Numbered from the stretch's first letter, positions 50,382 to 59,558 are shown. The stretch: DNA of 64,000 nucleotides from Solibacillus merdavium (GCF_014836935.1 NZ_JACSPW010000010.1:1-64000); one strand, 5' to 3'. Made by a program: numbers and translations. Notes: generated by a model not told the origin, from the sequence alone.

Positions 50382-52120
50382 TGTTTTACCTCCTCAAGCT
50401 GCTGGCGGTCAAATTGCTCTTTGTACCAACCACCTAAGCGTAGAAGCTCTTCATGTGTACCTCGTTCAACAATAAAGCCATCATCCAGTACAATTATTTC
50501 GTCCGCATGCTGAATACCCGACAAGCGGTGGGTTGAAATGATTGTTGTTTTCCCGGAGCGCTCTGTTTGAATATTTTCAATTATTTTTGATTCCGTTTTT
50601 GCATCTACTGCTGATAAAGAATCATCCAGAATTAAGATTTCCGGATCTTTAATAAGTGCACGTGCGATTGATACACGCTGTTTTTGTCCGCCAGATAAAG
50701 ATACTCCTTTTTCTCCGACTAGTGTTTCGATGCCTAGTGGTAAATTAGCTAAGTCTTTTTCAAAGTCTGCTAAGCGAATAGCCTCATCAATATCTGCTGC
50801 TGTCGCATCTTCTTTTCCGAACAATATATTTTCACGAATGGTACGAGAAAATAGTACGTGATCTTGTGGTACATAACCAATCCAGTCTAAAATTTGTTCC
50901 TTCGTCATATGTGCTATATCTGTATTATTAATAATAATTTGCCCATTTCCTAACGGGTACTCTCGTAATAGTTGACGAATGAAGGTTGTTTTTCCGGCAC
51001 CTGTTTTTCCGACAATGCCAAGGGTTTGCCCTTTTTGTAAATTCAATGAAATTTGCTGTAAGTTTTTTACCTGAGATAAAGGGTATTGAAAAGTAAACTC
51101 AGAAAAACCAATTGAATTGGGTACGTTATGTTTCATTGGAGTATTTGGGTTTTTAACATCTGCTTCATACTCTAATGTATCTTGTACACGGTCAAGAGAG
51201 GCACTTCCTTGCTGCATGACGTTAATCAGCTCGCCAATTGCGAACATTGGCCAGATTGCAAGCCCTAAATACACATTAAATGATACGAGCTGACCCACTG
51301 TTAGCGCCTCATTTGATACAAGGACGGCTCCGTAACCAAGCGCGATAACGTAACAGACTCCTGTACCGATTTTTGTTATTGGCATAAAAAGACCATTAAT
51401 ATAGGCAACGCGCATATTTTTTGCAAAGATATTTTCGCTCATCTCTTCAAAGCGTTCTTCGTCTTTACCTTCTTGGACGTAAGCGCGGATAACGCGTGTT
51501 CCTGCAACTGATTCAAGAACATTGTCATTCATTTCACCGAATGCGCCCTGTGCAGTCATATATCTTTCGTGGACAATCTTACCTAAATATTGAATAATGA
51601 TTGCCATAACCGGTATTGGGAGCATCGCAAAGAAAGTTAATTTCCAGGAGATGAAGAAACCCATTGCCAAAATAATAAGCGCCATAAACACCGTCGAATC
51701 AATTAGAGTCATGATTCCAAATCCTGCTGTTAATGTAACGGCATTTAAATCGTTTGTAGCTTTTGCCATTAAGTCCCCTGTACGGTTTTTTTCATAAAAT
51801 GTAGGTGTCATTTGTAAAAATTGATGCATTAATTTTTTCCGCAATATTCGATCAAGCGCAATAGAACCGCCAAATAGTTGGTATTGCCAATAGAAGTTTA
51901 ATCCATAGCTTGCAATCGCAGCAGCCAGAATAAATCCTACATACTTAAGAAGCTGTGCCTGATCCATCTCACCGCTTGTCATAACATCGATGGCTTCACC
52001 TAAAATCCATGGCGGCAATACTTCTATAAAACTTGCAATTATCAATAGTGTTATAGCGATTGTGTACTGCTTACGGTACTGTTTAAAAAACCATTTTAAT
52101 TTAAAAAACACATTAAACAT
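50378..52120 (-). CDS. heterodimeric ABC exporter, first subunit (BmrC/YfiB-like)
   Basis: 580 aa with the same fold. Walker A VGKTGAGKTT and signature LSGGQKQRVSIARAL are canonical, but Walker B is ILILDDSLSAVD, Asp in place of the catalytic Glu. This is the hallmark of the degenerate-site subunit in heterodimeric exporters such as BmrC. ATG behind AGAAGGT. Preceded by a long structured leader with a 32-codon ORF and two terminators on the same strand, so its expression is probably controlled by attenuation. Confidence 0.92.
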   Translation of the reverse strand: MFNVFFKLKWFFKQYRKQYTIAITLLIIASFIEVLPPWILGEAIDVMTSGEMDQAQLLKYVGFILAAAIASYGLNFYWQYQLFGGSIALDRILRKKLMHQFLQMTPTFYEKNRTGDLMAKATNDLNAVTLTAGFGIMTLIDSTVFMALIILAMGFFISWKLTFFAMLPIPVMAIIIQYLGKIVHERYMTAQGAFGEMNDNVLESVAGTRVIRAYVQEGKDEERFEEMSENIFAKNMRVAYINGLFMPITKIGTGVCYVIALGYGAVLVSNEALTVGQLVSFNVYLGLAIWPMFAIGELINVMQQGSASLDRVQDTLEYEADVKNPNTPMKHNVPNSIGFSEFTFQYPLSQVKNLQQISLNLQKGQTLGIVGKTGAGKTTFIRQLLREYPLGNGQIIINNTDIAHMTKEQILDWIGYVPQDHVLFSRTIRENILFGKEDATAADIDEAIRLADFEKDLANLPLGIETLVGEKGVSLSGGQKQRVSIARALIKDPEILILDDSLSAVDAKTESKIIENIQTERSGKTTIISTHRLSGIQHADEIIVLDDGFIVERGTHEELLRLGGWYKEQFDRQQLEEVKQ

Positions 52121-52156
52121 TACTTATACCTTCTTTCTATAAAATTTAAAGCAAGG

Positions 52157-52210
52157 CTACCCATCATCATATCGATCCGTTTTTAATAGTTTTCGCGTAA
52201 AGAATGTCAT
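52157..52210 (-). CDS. 17-codon ORF in exporter leader
   Basis: Starts with ATG directly after a stop codon (TTTAAATGA context) and has a perfect SD (CAGGAGGGC) 7 nt upstream. It reads MTFFTRKLLKTDRYDDG, then TAG, 36 nt before the ABC gene. A translated micro-ORF or a device to keep ribosomes on the leader. Confidence 0.5.
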   Translation of the reverse strand: MTFFTRKLLKTDRYDDG

Positions 52211-52285
52211 TTAAAGCCCTCCTGAATGTTTTTTCACTAAATAGCACTGCTTTTTTGTTTCGATCACTTGTAAGCTCTTATCCAA
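52211..52285 (-). other. 24-codon ORF coupled to the 17-codon ORF
   Basis: A TTG right after the second terminator's T-run opens 24 codons (MDKSLQVIETKKQCYLVKKH...), ending in the TAA that touches the next ATG. No RBS, so translation is doubtful. Confidence 0.25.
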
Positions 52286-52322
52286 CAAAAAAACACCTCT
52301 TTCGATTTTTCGAAAAGGTGTC
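52286..52322 (-). terminator. leader terminator T2
   Basis: On the minus strand ACACCTTTTCG...CGAAAGAGGTGT, 11-bp stem, followed by TTTTTTT. Lies between the exporter promoter and the exporter genes. Confidence 0.85.
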
Positions 52323-52328
52323 ATTACG

Positions 52329-52358
52329 AAAAAAGCACAAGGAAGTCCAAACCCGTGC
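52329..52358 (-). terminator. leader terminator T1
   Basis: On the minus strand GCACGGG, 10-nt loop, CTTGTGC (two G-U pairs), followed by TTTTTT. Starts 3 nt after the stop of the leader peptide. Confidence 0.75.
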
Positions 52359-52361
52359 CCT

Positions 52362-52460
52362 TCATTTAAAAGTGCAAGCTACATCAAAACAAAGGTACGG
52401 AATAGGGGAATATGAAGTTGTCGCTTTTGAAACGTGTACATCTAAAGGTGTTGTCATCAT
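52362..52460 (-). CDS. putative 32-aa leader peptide of ABC exporter
   Basis: ATG ATG start with AAAGGAG 9 nt (and AGGGG 1 nt) upstream. It encodes MMTTPLDVHVSKATTSYSPI followed by PYLCFDVACTFK, and stops just before terminator T1. A consensus promoter lies 45 nt upstream. Size and position match the known B. subtilis case, where translation of the bmrB leader controls bmrCD by ribosome-mediated attenuation. A segment inside the ORF (TTCCCCTATTCC) can pair with the SD region, and its 5' codons share ACACCTTT with the 5' arm of T2. Confidence 0.65.
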   Translation of the reverse strand: MMTTPLDVHVSKATTSYSPIPYLCFDVACTFK

Positions 52461-52505
52461 GCCCCTAATCTCCTTTCCTTGTTCCAATTTATTTAGTGTT
52501 CCTTA

Positions 52506-52534
52506 ATATTATTAGAGCGAATTATCATTGTCAA
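52506..52534 (-). promoter_or_regulatory. exporter operon promoter
   Basis: On the minus strand a perfect TTGACA (52534-52529), 17-nt spacer, TAATAT (52511-52506). Confidence 0.75.
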
Positions 52535-52686
52535 TATATTTTGAAAACAATTTATATTCAGTGTTGGAATTTTGTGGTTTTTTACTATTAGATCGTATAA
52601 AAAACAATTTTATTGTTATAAAAGTTTGAAAATTGAGAGTATATTCGTTATCGTGGAAGTAATACATCAAAAGGAGTGGTACAACG

Positions 52687-53193
52687 ATGAAGAAGCTGTT
52701 TTTTACTTTGTTACTGATATTCGTGCTCGCGGCATGCGGGACGGAAGATACAACAGATATAACAAATAATGTCCCGGGAAATACTACAGATGATGTAACG
52801 CAGGGTAATACAAATGTAGAGGAAAAAAAGATTACTTTATATAAATCTGATGAAAATGCTGAAAATACAGTTCCATATGAAGAAGAGTTTGAAGGTGATG
52901 AAGGAAACCTAGTGCCGTTTATTTTCTCGGAAGTAAATGAGCATGACGTAGAATTATTGGATTATACAGTAGAAAGTGAGAATAAAAGCTTAGTGCTAAA
53001 TTTAGGCGACGATATTTATACTATTCAAGGTTCAGCTGGAGCGAAAATGTTCGTAGAAACATTAGCCCGTTCTTACTTTGAAAATTTACCGGAAATTGAG
53101 GAAATTACATTTATCCATAAGGGCTCGTACGAACCAGCTTTGGATCATATGAATATAGGGCAGCCTTACTTACGAAGTGAATTTGATATGTAG
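52687..53193 (+). CDS. lipoprotein, GerMN-like
   Basis: 168 aa; lipobox LAAC (C17), Thr/Asn-rich linker (about 20-45), then a domain with EKKITLYKSDENAENTVPYE and GAKMFVETLARSYFENLPEI. The order of strands and the helix LARSYF recall a single sporulation/spore-germination GerMN domain, but the match is tentative. RBS AAAGGAGTGG. It sits 17 bp before the amidohydrolase gene and may be co-transcribed. Confidence 0.6.
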   Translation: MKKLFFTLLLIFVLAACGTEDTTDITNNVPGNTTDDVTQGNTNVEEKKITLYKSDENAENTVPYEEEFEGDEGNLVPFIFSEVNEHDVELLDYTVESENKSLVLNLGDDIYTIQGSAGAKMFVETLARSYFENLPEIEEITFIHKGSYEPALDHMNIGQPYLRSEFDM

Positions 53194-53210
53194 ATTGGGG
53201 ATTGTGGGAG

Positions 53211-54788
53211 ATGAAACAACTATGGACAAATGGCACGATTTATACGATGGAACAAGAAGGAAGTACAGTTCAGGCTGTGCTTGTGCATGAAGGGGAAATT
53301 ATAGAAACAGGAGACTTCAATCAATTACGGGAAAAAGCAGATGAAATAATCGATTTACAAGGTGCCTTCATGTATCCCGGCTTTGTCGATAGTCATTTGC
53401 ATATGATTGGGCATGGAGCAAAGTTAATGCGACTGGATTTAACACAGGCCAAGAGTGGAAAGGAACTTCTGGAGCTCGTACAAAATGCTACAAGTCTGCT
53501 TGAAGAAGGGCAATGGTTAATTGGCGATGGCTGGAATGAAAATCAATTTATAGATGTTCAAATTCCGACAATAGAAGAACTTGATGCCGTAACTGATAGA
53601 CCTATATATCTTAATCGTGTTTGTCATCATGTTGCACTCGTAAATTCAGCGGCGTTTCAATTAGCAGGTATAACAAATGACACGCCAGATCCAGAAGGTG
53701 GAAAATTGGGCCGTCATAAAAATGGGGAACTGAATGGCTTACTGTATGAGCAAGCTATGAATTTGGTGTCGTCTATTTTCCAGCAAGAAGGAGAAAGCTA
53801 TATTGATAGTTTGCAGCACTATCTGCAATTGGGCATTGAACATATGCAATCATATGGATTAACGGGTGGTCATACGGAGGAAATGGGTTATTTTGGGCAT
53901 TACATTAATCCGTTAACAGCCTATCAACGTACAGTTGGGGATAAAAAGCATTTCCGTGTCAATCTATTGCGTCATCATACAGTCTTTGAAGAAATGATTA
54001 AAAATAATGCACCATATGATGAACCGTTTATCGAGCCCGGTGCGATGAAGATTTTTGCCGATGGCTCATTTGGAGGCTCCACTGCTGCGTTATTGGAGCC
54101 ATATGCAAATGAGTTGGATAATAAAGGTATGCTTATTCATACAGATGAACAAATGGAAGCCCTCATTCAATTAGCAAGAAAATACGATGAAGCAGTCGCC
54201 ATCCATATTATCGGGGATGGTAGTATGGAACAAGTATTGACGTATTTAGAGAAATATCCTGTTAATAAAGGAAAGCGAGATCGCCTCATTCATTGCTGTC
54301 TCGTATCTGAAGAGCAGCTGGCAAGAATAAAAAAGCTGTCTGTTATTTTAGATTTACAGCCTGCTTTTGTCACGTCTGACTTCCCATGGATACGTGAAAA
54401 GCTGGGAGAAAATCGTTCCGGTCATATATATGCTTGGAAGACTTTTGTAGAAGCAGGTTTAATGTGCGCGGCAGGAACAGATGCGCCGATAGAAGCGATT
54501 AGTCCATTTGAAACAATTTACGCTGCAGTAGAACGCAAAAAGCCTCACGATACGCATGACGGATATGGAGCTGCACAAAAGCTATCTCGTTTTGAAGCAG
54601 TCAAAATGTATACGGTTGGAAGTGCGGAGGCCATTTGTAAAGAAAATGAGCGTGGTTACATCCGGCCGGGATACGATGCAGACTTTACAATACTCGATAA
54701 AGATCTATTACATTGCACTGCCGAAGAAATATTGCAAACTACTGCATTAAAAACAGTTGTTGCAGGTAATGTTGTATATAAAAAGTAA
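53211..54788 (+). CDS. amidohydrolase family 3 protein (YtcJ-like)
   Basis: About 525 aa. Metal-binding start of the barrel is GFVDSHLHMIGHG (about 63-75). Further motifs are GDGWNENQF, FADGSFGGSTAALL, VAIHIIGDGSMEQVL (barrel His) and CAAGTDAPIEAISPF (late barrel Asp). The C-terminus returns to the beta-sandwich (RPGYDADFTILDKD). Family members are N-substituted formamide deformylase-like or exoenzyme-regulatory YtcJ proteins; substrate unknown. The ATG at 53211 is used with TGGGGAT 9 nt upstream; a TTG at 53202 is possible. Confidence 0.88.
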   Translation: MKQLWTNGTIYTMEQEGSTVQAVLVHEGEIIETGDFNQLREKADEIIDLQGAFMYPGFVDSHLHMIGHGAKLMRLDLTQAKSGKELLELVQNATSLLEEGQWLIGDGWNENQFIDVQIPTIEELDAVTDRPIYLNRVCHHVALVNSAAFQLAGITNDTPDPEGGKLGRHKNGELNGLLYEQAMNLVSSIFQQEGESYIDSLQHYLQLGIEHMQSYGLTGGHTEEMGYFGHYINPLTAYQRTVGDKKHFRVNLLRHHTVFEEMIKNNAPYDEPFIEPGAMKIFADGSFGGSTAALLEPYANELDNKGMLIHTDEQMEALIQLARKYDEAVAIHIIGDGSMEQVLTYLEKYPVNKGKRDRLIHCCLVSEEQLARIKKLSVILDLQPAFVTSDFPWIREKLGENRSGHIYAWKTFVEAGLMCAAGTDAPIEAISPFETIYAAVERKKPHDTHDGYGAAQKLSRFEAVKMYTVGSAEAICKENERGYIRPGYDADFTILDKDLLHCTAEEILQTTALKTVVAGNVVYKK

Positions 54789-54796
54789 CTAATGCA

Positions 54797-54830
54797 TAAA
54801 GAATCACATATAAGTGTGGTTCTTTTTCTT
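54797..54830 (+). terminator. terminator
   Basis: AGAATCACA...TGTGGTTCT stem and TTTTTC. Confidence 0.82.
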
Positions 54831-54937
54831 TTGGAAAATATAACCCAAGTAAACTTATAGGAAAAAGTGTTGAAAAATCCTCTGTAAAAAGATATGATAT
54901 AAAAAGCTGAAAATTCAGTTATATAAGGAGTGGTGAA

Positions 54938-56554
54938 ATGAAGTTAAATAGATTATGGATTTTATTACCTTTTTCTTTTCTATTGTTATTAACCGCATGT
55001 AGCGGTGGTGAAGGTACAACCCAAGAGAACTCAACAGTCACAAACAATGAACCGGCTTCAAATACATCAACAGAGAATTTGAATGCACAAGGCGGTGAGT
55101 TAGTAATCGAAGTGCTTTCTGAGGCTGTGGAGTTGGATCCCCACGGTTCAAATGATATTCCTTCGTCAAATGTACAACGCAATATTTTCGAAACACTAGT
55201 TGTTCGAAATTTTGAGACAGGGGAGATAGAACCGTTATTAGCAGAGTCTTGGGAATATATTGATGAGTTGACTTTACAATTAAAATTACGTCAAGGGGTA
55301 AAATTCCATGATGGTACAGATTTTAATGCTGAAGCAGTAAAGGTGAATTTGGACCGTTTACTTGACCCAAATATCGCTTCACCACGTCTTTCAAACTTTG
55401 AACCAATTACAGAGATTGTTGTAATGGATGACTATACAATCCAAATTAAAACAGAGAAACCATATGGACCGCTATTATTCGCATTAACACATCCCGGCGG
55501 AAATATTATGAGCCCAGCTGTCATTGAAGAAGACTATAAACGTATGGAAAATGGCGGAGAGGCACGTGCATACGGAAATGAAAATCCTATCGGTACAGGT
55601 TTCTTAAAATTAGATAAATGGACGCCAGGTCAGGAAATTCGTTTAGTGAAGAATACAGAATACTGGGGTGAGCAAGTTACTTACGATTCAGCTGTCTTTA
55701 AAACAGTGCCTGAAAGTGCTACACGTGCAGCTGATTTAGAAGCAGGGTATGCACATATTATTGATCCGGTGCAACCAACAGAAGTACCTCTAGTGGAAGG
55801 GTATGCACAGGTATTAAAGCAGCCCTCTGTATCTATTTCATATTTAGGCTTCAATACTGAAAAAGAACCATTTAATAACCCGAAAGTTCGTCAAGCTATT
55901 GCAAAAGCATTGGACCGCGAAGCAATTATTAAAGGGGTGTACGATGGATTTGGTGTGCAAGCCTTTGGTCCATTATCACCTATGGTATGGGGTTACACAG
56001 AAGATGTAACAAAACAGGATACAAACATAGAAGAAGCAAAGGCATTATTGGCGGAAGCAGGCTTAGCTGATGGCTTCAAAACAGCTATTTGGACGAATGA
56101 CAATCCACAGCGTCAACAAATTGCAGTAATATTACAAGAAACATTAAAGCAATTGAAAATTGATGCAACAATTGAAGTAATGGAATGGGGCGCTTATTTA
56201 GAGAAAACATCCAAGGGTGACCACGATATGTTCATGCTAGGATGGGCACCTTCTACAGGGGATGCGGATGGCGCACTTTACCCATTATTCCATTCATCTG
56301 ATATCGGTAATAACAACCGTACCCGCTATAACAATGCAAAGTTGGATGAATTGCTGGAACTCGGACGTATTGAAACGGATGAAACGATACGTGCGGATAT
56401 TTATAAGCAAGCACAGGAAATGATCAATACAGAAGCACCAGCGGCATTCATTCATCACCAAGCATACTTAACAGGGTATGCGAATAATGTTACAGGGTTT
56501 TCAGTTGATGCGACAGGTATTTATCAAATTCAAAACGTACAAATTAATCAATAA
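54938..56554 (+). CDS. ABC transporter substrate-binding lipoprotein, family 5 (copy A)
   Basis: 538 aa. Lipobox LTAC (C21), then a family-5 (oligopeptide/nickel/glutathione) solute-binding fold: SEAVELDPHGSNDIPSSNVQ near the start of the mature part, the signature LRQGVKFHDGTDFNAEAVK, and AFIHHQAYLTGY at the end. It is most like the GsiB-type glutathione/peptide binders. RBS AAGGAG. Monocistronic, without permease or ATPase genes. A related copy is at 60498; shared segments include IWTNDNPQRQ, EWGAYL and GYAHII-P-QP. Confidence 0.9.
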   Translation: MKLNRLWILLPFSFLLLLTACSGGEGTTQENSTVTNNEPASNTSTENLNAQGGELVIEVLSEAVELDPHGSNDIPSSNVQRNIFETLVVRNFETGEIEPLLAESWEYIDELTLQLKLRQGVKFHDGTDFNAEAVKVNLDRLLDPNIASPRLSNFEPITEIVVMDDYTIQIKTEKPYGPLLFALTHPGGNIMSPAVIEEDYKRMENGGEARAYGNENPIGTGFLKLDKWTPGQEIRLVKNTEYWGEQVTYDSAVFKTVPESATRAADLEAGYAHIIDPVQPTEVPLVEGYAQVLKQPSVSISYLGFNTEKEPFNNPKVRQAIAKALDREAIIKGVYDGFGVQAFGPLSPMVWGYTEDVTKQDTNIEEAKALLAEAGLADGFKTAIWTNDNPQRQQIAVILQETLKQLKIDATIEVMEWGAYLEKTSKGDHDMFMLGWAPSTGDADGALYPLFHSSDIGNNNRTRYNNAKLDELLELGRIETDETIRADIYKQAQEMINTEAPAAFIHHQAYLTGYANNVTGFSVDATGIYQIQNVQINQ

Positions 56555-56560
56555 GCAAAA

Positions 56561-56612
56561 AAGTGCTACTTGCAACCGACAAAATTCACTCGGTATGCAA
56601 GTAGCCTTTTTC
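56561..56612 (+). terminator. terminator of copy A
   Basis: GCTACTTGCA-a-CCGA...TCGG-ta-TGCAAGTAGC and TTTTT. Confidence 0.92.
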
Positions 56613-56700
56613 ATGGATAAAAGTTAATTGCCCTTTCCTGATGTTTGGCATGTCCTGGATGTATTTAATATACTAAATTTACGAGAAAGGATGGGATACG

Positions 56701-57204
56701 ATGGAACCTATAGAAAATGTATTGCCTCCAATTGTAGATGATAAAACATATGTGCTAGTCATAGGCTCGATGCCAGGGAAACAATCATTAGAGAAACAAC
56801 AATATTACGGTAACCCAAGAAATCATTTTTGGGCAATCATCGGGAAGCTACTGGCAACCGAAATTCCTGAAAACTATAATGATAAAATCAGACTTCTTCG
56901 TACACATAGAATTGGTTTATGGGATTCAGTAAAAAGTTGTGAACGGAAAGGGAGTTTGGATGCAGCGATAAAAAATGAAGTTCCAAATGACTTTGCAACG
57001 CTTTTTAAAAAGTATCCCCAAATTAAACTTATCTTATTTAATGGCGGTAAAAGCTTTGAAGTATTTAAGAAGCATGTGGGATTAGAGACTTTAGAAAATC
57101 GTGCGTATGAAAAAATGCCTTCTACAAGCCCTATACCAGGAAGAAATATAAAATCATTCGATGAAAAGGTGGAGGCATGGCGTGTTATTCAACAATATCT
57201 ATAA
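56701..57204 (+). CDS. DNA-deoxyinosine (hypoxanthine-DNA) glycosylase, UDG family 6
   Basis: 167 aa. The uracil-DNA-glycosylase fold is recognisable from GSMPGKQSLEKQQYYGNPRN (about 22-41), the following HFW, then IGLWDSVKSCERKGSLDAAI and the C-terminal STSPIPGRN. In family 6 enzymes these regions form the pocket that removes hypoxanthine (deaminated adenine) from DNA. RBS AAAGGATGGG. Monocistronic. Confidence 0.85.
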   Translation: MEPIENVLPPIVDDKTYVLVIGSMPGKQSLEKQQYYGNPRNHFWAIIGKLLATEIPENYNDKIRLLRTHRIGLWDSVKSCERKGSLDAAIKNEVPNDFATLFKKYPQIKLILFNGGKSFEVFKKHVGLETLENRAYEKMPSTSPIPGRNIKSFDEKVEAWRVIQQYL

Positions 57205-57264
57205 ATAGACCATTTTAGTGTTGTTCGGTATGATTATATAAATGATAAAAAAGGGGAGTTTTCC

Positions 57265-57735
57265 ATGTATCGTGTAGCAGAAGATTTCGTAAAAGATTGG
57301 GCAATAGCATCAAAAGGTGCACTAAGAATAATGCAGGCAATTCCGAATGATAAAATGCATATTGCGATTGTCGATGACCATAATTCACTAGGTTGGTTAT
57401 CGTGGCATTTAGTAAGTGTAGCAGGTGCATTTGGTCAATTTGCAGGGTTACAAATTCCTGCTCCGGGACCAGATATGCCACAGCCTGAAACAATGGAAGA
57501 AATCATTGAGAAATATGAGCTAGTACGTGAAGCATATAAAAAAGAAGCAGCCACATTGACGGAAGAGCAATTATTAGAAGAAGTGCCTGCATTTGGAGGA
57601 ATGATGCAGCGCGGTGATTTATTGAGTAAAGTCATTGCACATCAAACACATCATGTTGGTCAAATGACTGTATTACTTCGCCAAGCAGGCTTAAGCGTTC
57701 CACCAGTAATGGGACCAACAAAAGAAATGCAGTAA
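57265..57735 (+). CDS. DinB family protein
   Basis: 156 aa four-helix bundle. Probable metal-binding histidines are in LGWLSWHLVS (first) and KVIAHQTHHVGQMTVL (later). DinB/YfiT proteins are putative metal-dependent hydrolases or bacillithiol-dependent transferases; this one has no known substrate. RBS AAAGGGGAG. Follows the DNA glycosylase by 60 bp; possibly co-transcribed. Confidence 0.88.
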   Translation: MYRVAEDFVKDWAIASKGALRIMQAIPNDKMHIAIVDDHNSLGWLSWHLVSVAGAFGQFAGLQIPAPGPDMPQPETMEEIIEKYELVREAYKKEAATLTEEQLLEEVPAFGGMMQRGDLLSKVIAHQTHHVGQMTVLLRQAGLSVPPVMGPTKEMQ

Positions 57736-57767
57736 TATAGTGACCTTCGCCTTTCGGTAAATGAAAA

Positions 57768-57806
57768 AAAGAAAGTGCCCCAACTTTAAGGCACTTTCTT
57801 TTTTAA
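57768..57806. terminator. bidirectional terminator
   Basis: AAAGAAAGTGCC...GGCACTTTCTTT with A- and T-tracts between convergent genes. Confidence 0.9.
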
Positions 57807-57808
57807 AA

Positions 57809-58579
57809 TTAATTGGAAAAATAATCATATGCATTTTTTGCAAGTAAAGTAACTGTGACGATAATGAATAGGACGCGAACATAGCCACTACCACGCTTAA
57901 TGGCAAATCGTGAACCAACAATCGCACCGAAAATTTGTGAAGCCCCCATTATAAGCCCGTATGTATAATTGATTTGGCCTAAATAGACGAACATCAAAAG
58001 TGCCCCAATATTACTTCCAAAGTTTAATAACTTTGCATTGCCTGCAGCCTTTAAAAAATCATACCCAACCATTAAAAATGCAAAAATTAAAAATGAACCT
58101 GTACCTGGTCCCAAAAAGCCATCATAAAAGCCGATAAGTGAAATGACTAGGAAGAATAAAATATATTTAGTCTTCGATAGGGATTTAACTGCAGAAATAC
58201 TACCCCAATCCTTTTTGAAAATGGTATAGATTGCTACAGCAGCTAACATAATTAGCATTAGTGGTTTTAATAGATTCGGATCGAGTAAATGAACAATCCA
58301 TGCCCCAATCATAGAACTAATAAAAACATAAGGAAAGTATTTCATTACCGATTTAATATCCAATTTTCCAGAACGGTAAAATGTAATGGTGCTTGTTAGT
58401 GATCCCATTGTCCCGGCAAGCTTATTTGTTGCAACTGCTGCAGATGGACTAAGCCCAGCGAACATCAGTGCAGGTAAGGAAATTAGACCACCGCCTCCCA
58501 CAACAGAATCGATAAAGGCAGCTAAAAAACCAAAGCAAAGTAAGATAATAATGAGTTGTGGGTCTAACTCAAATCCCAT
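57809..58579 (-). CDS. TauE/SafE family membrane permease (YfcA-like)
   Basis: 256 aa with about eight membrane helices. N-half motif FIDSVVGGGGLISLPALMFA (about 23-42) and PSAAVATNKLAG; C-half GFYDGFLGPGTGSFLIFAF. This is the YfcA branch, distinct from the paralogue at 16915-17682, whose motifs differ. Substrate unknown. RBS AAGAAGG. Monocistronic. Confidence 0.9.
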   Translation of the reverse strand: MGFELDPQLIIILLCFGFLAAFIDSVVGGGGLISLPALMFAGLSPSAAVATNKLAGTMGSLTSTITFYRSGKLDIKSVMKYFPYVFISSMIGAWIVHLLDPNLLKPLMLIMLAAVAIYTIFKKDWGSISAVKSLSKTKYILFFLVISLIGFYDGFLGPGTGSFLIFAFLMVGYDFLKAAGNAKLLNFGSNIGALLMFVYLGQINYTYGLIMGASQIFGAIVGSRFAIKRGSGYVRVLFIIVTVTLLAKNAYDYFSN

Positions 58580-58712
58580 AAAGGAAAACCTTCTTTCTTA
58601 ATATAAACCAATATAGTCATGCTAACGAAAAACAGGTTTCATGTAAATACTTAAAATTTTGCAATAACTATGATATTGTTAGTAAATTAGCTTTATAGAA
58701 CGGAGTATATAA

Positions 58713-59426
58713 ATGAAAGACTACCAATTTTTACTGTTTGATTTAGATGATACACTGCTGGATTTTAAAGCAGCAGAGAAATTAGCTTTACCGAAGTTAT
58801 TTGAAGCGCATCAGTTGCCATTAACTCCACAAATTAAAAGTGTCTATCAGGAGATTAACTCTAATTTATGGCGCTTACTTGAAGAAGGATTAGTTACTAG
58901 AGAAGAGTTAATGCAAACGCGTTTTGGAAAAACATTTGAATACTTTGGCTATGAAGTAGACGGTAGGGCATTGGATGCTGAATATCGCGGATATTTAACA
59001 GAAAGTAAAGTGTTCGTAGACGGTGCGTTGCAATTAATTCAAACATTGGCGCCTCAATATGACCTATATATTACATCAAACGGTTTGGCTGATACACAAA
59101 TGAAGCGGCTCCAAGTTACGGGACTGGCTCCATATTTTAAAGGAATCTTCGTCTCGGAAAATACAGGCTATCAAAAACCGATGAAACAATTTTTTGACTA
59201 TGTGTTTGACCATATTCCGAATTTCGATTTAAATAAGGCATTGATAATAGGTGATTCCTATAGTGCAGATATTATTGGTGGGGATCGTGCAGGCATTGAT
59301 ACGTGTTGGTTAAACCCAATGTATATTACACCGCCGCAATCCGTTGTTCCAACATATGAAATTAGTAGGCTAAATCAACTTCTTTCGATTTTAAAGAATG
59401 AAAAGCATTTAAAAAGCACTGTATAA
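58713..59426 (+). CDS. HAD-family nucleotidase (YjjG/YfnB type)
   Basis: 237 aa. HAD motif I FDLDDTLLDF (D10, D12), motif II TSNG, motif III Lys in YQKP, and motif IV IIGDSYSADIIGG. A helical C1 cap lies between motifs I and II. This branch (YjjG, YfnB) dephosphorylates pyrimidine nucleoside monophosphates and guards against non-canonical ones. RBS GGAG, 10 nt before ATG. Monocistronic. Confidence 0.9.
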   Translation: MKDYQFLLFDLDDTLLDFKAAEKLALPKLFEAHQLPLTPQIKSVYQEINSNLWRLLEEGLVTREELMQTRFGKTFEYFGYEVDGRALDAEYRGYLTESKVFVDGALQLIQTLAPQYDLYITSNGLADTQMKRLQVTGLAPYFKGIFVSENTGYQKPMKQFFDYVFDHIPNFDLNKALIIGDSYSADIIGGDRAGIDTCWLNPMYITPPQSVVPTYEISRLNQLLSILKNEKHLKSTV

Positions 59427-59558
59427 TATTGCTTTTTTTAAGGGTCTTTACTATTAGAAAGGTCCAAAGTAGGGGGGGAGAGTAGTCTATAGGTGCATAG
59501 TAAATGGTGAATTTTTTTGTTAAAATGTAGTATAAAATGTACGCAAGGAGTGAGCGTA

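Noticed and set aside
52512-52534. Fur-box-like GACAATGATAAT in the exporter promoter
   Set aside because: Only the first two hexamers fit; the third is unrelated, and part of the match is simply the -35 box.
54905-54925. CodY-box-like sequence before binding protein copy A
   Set aside because: Only half of AATTTTCNGAAAATT is present; too many mismatches in AT-rich DNA.
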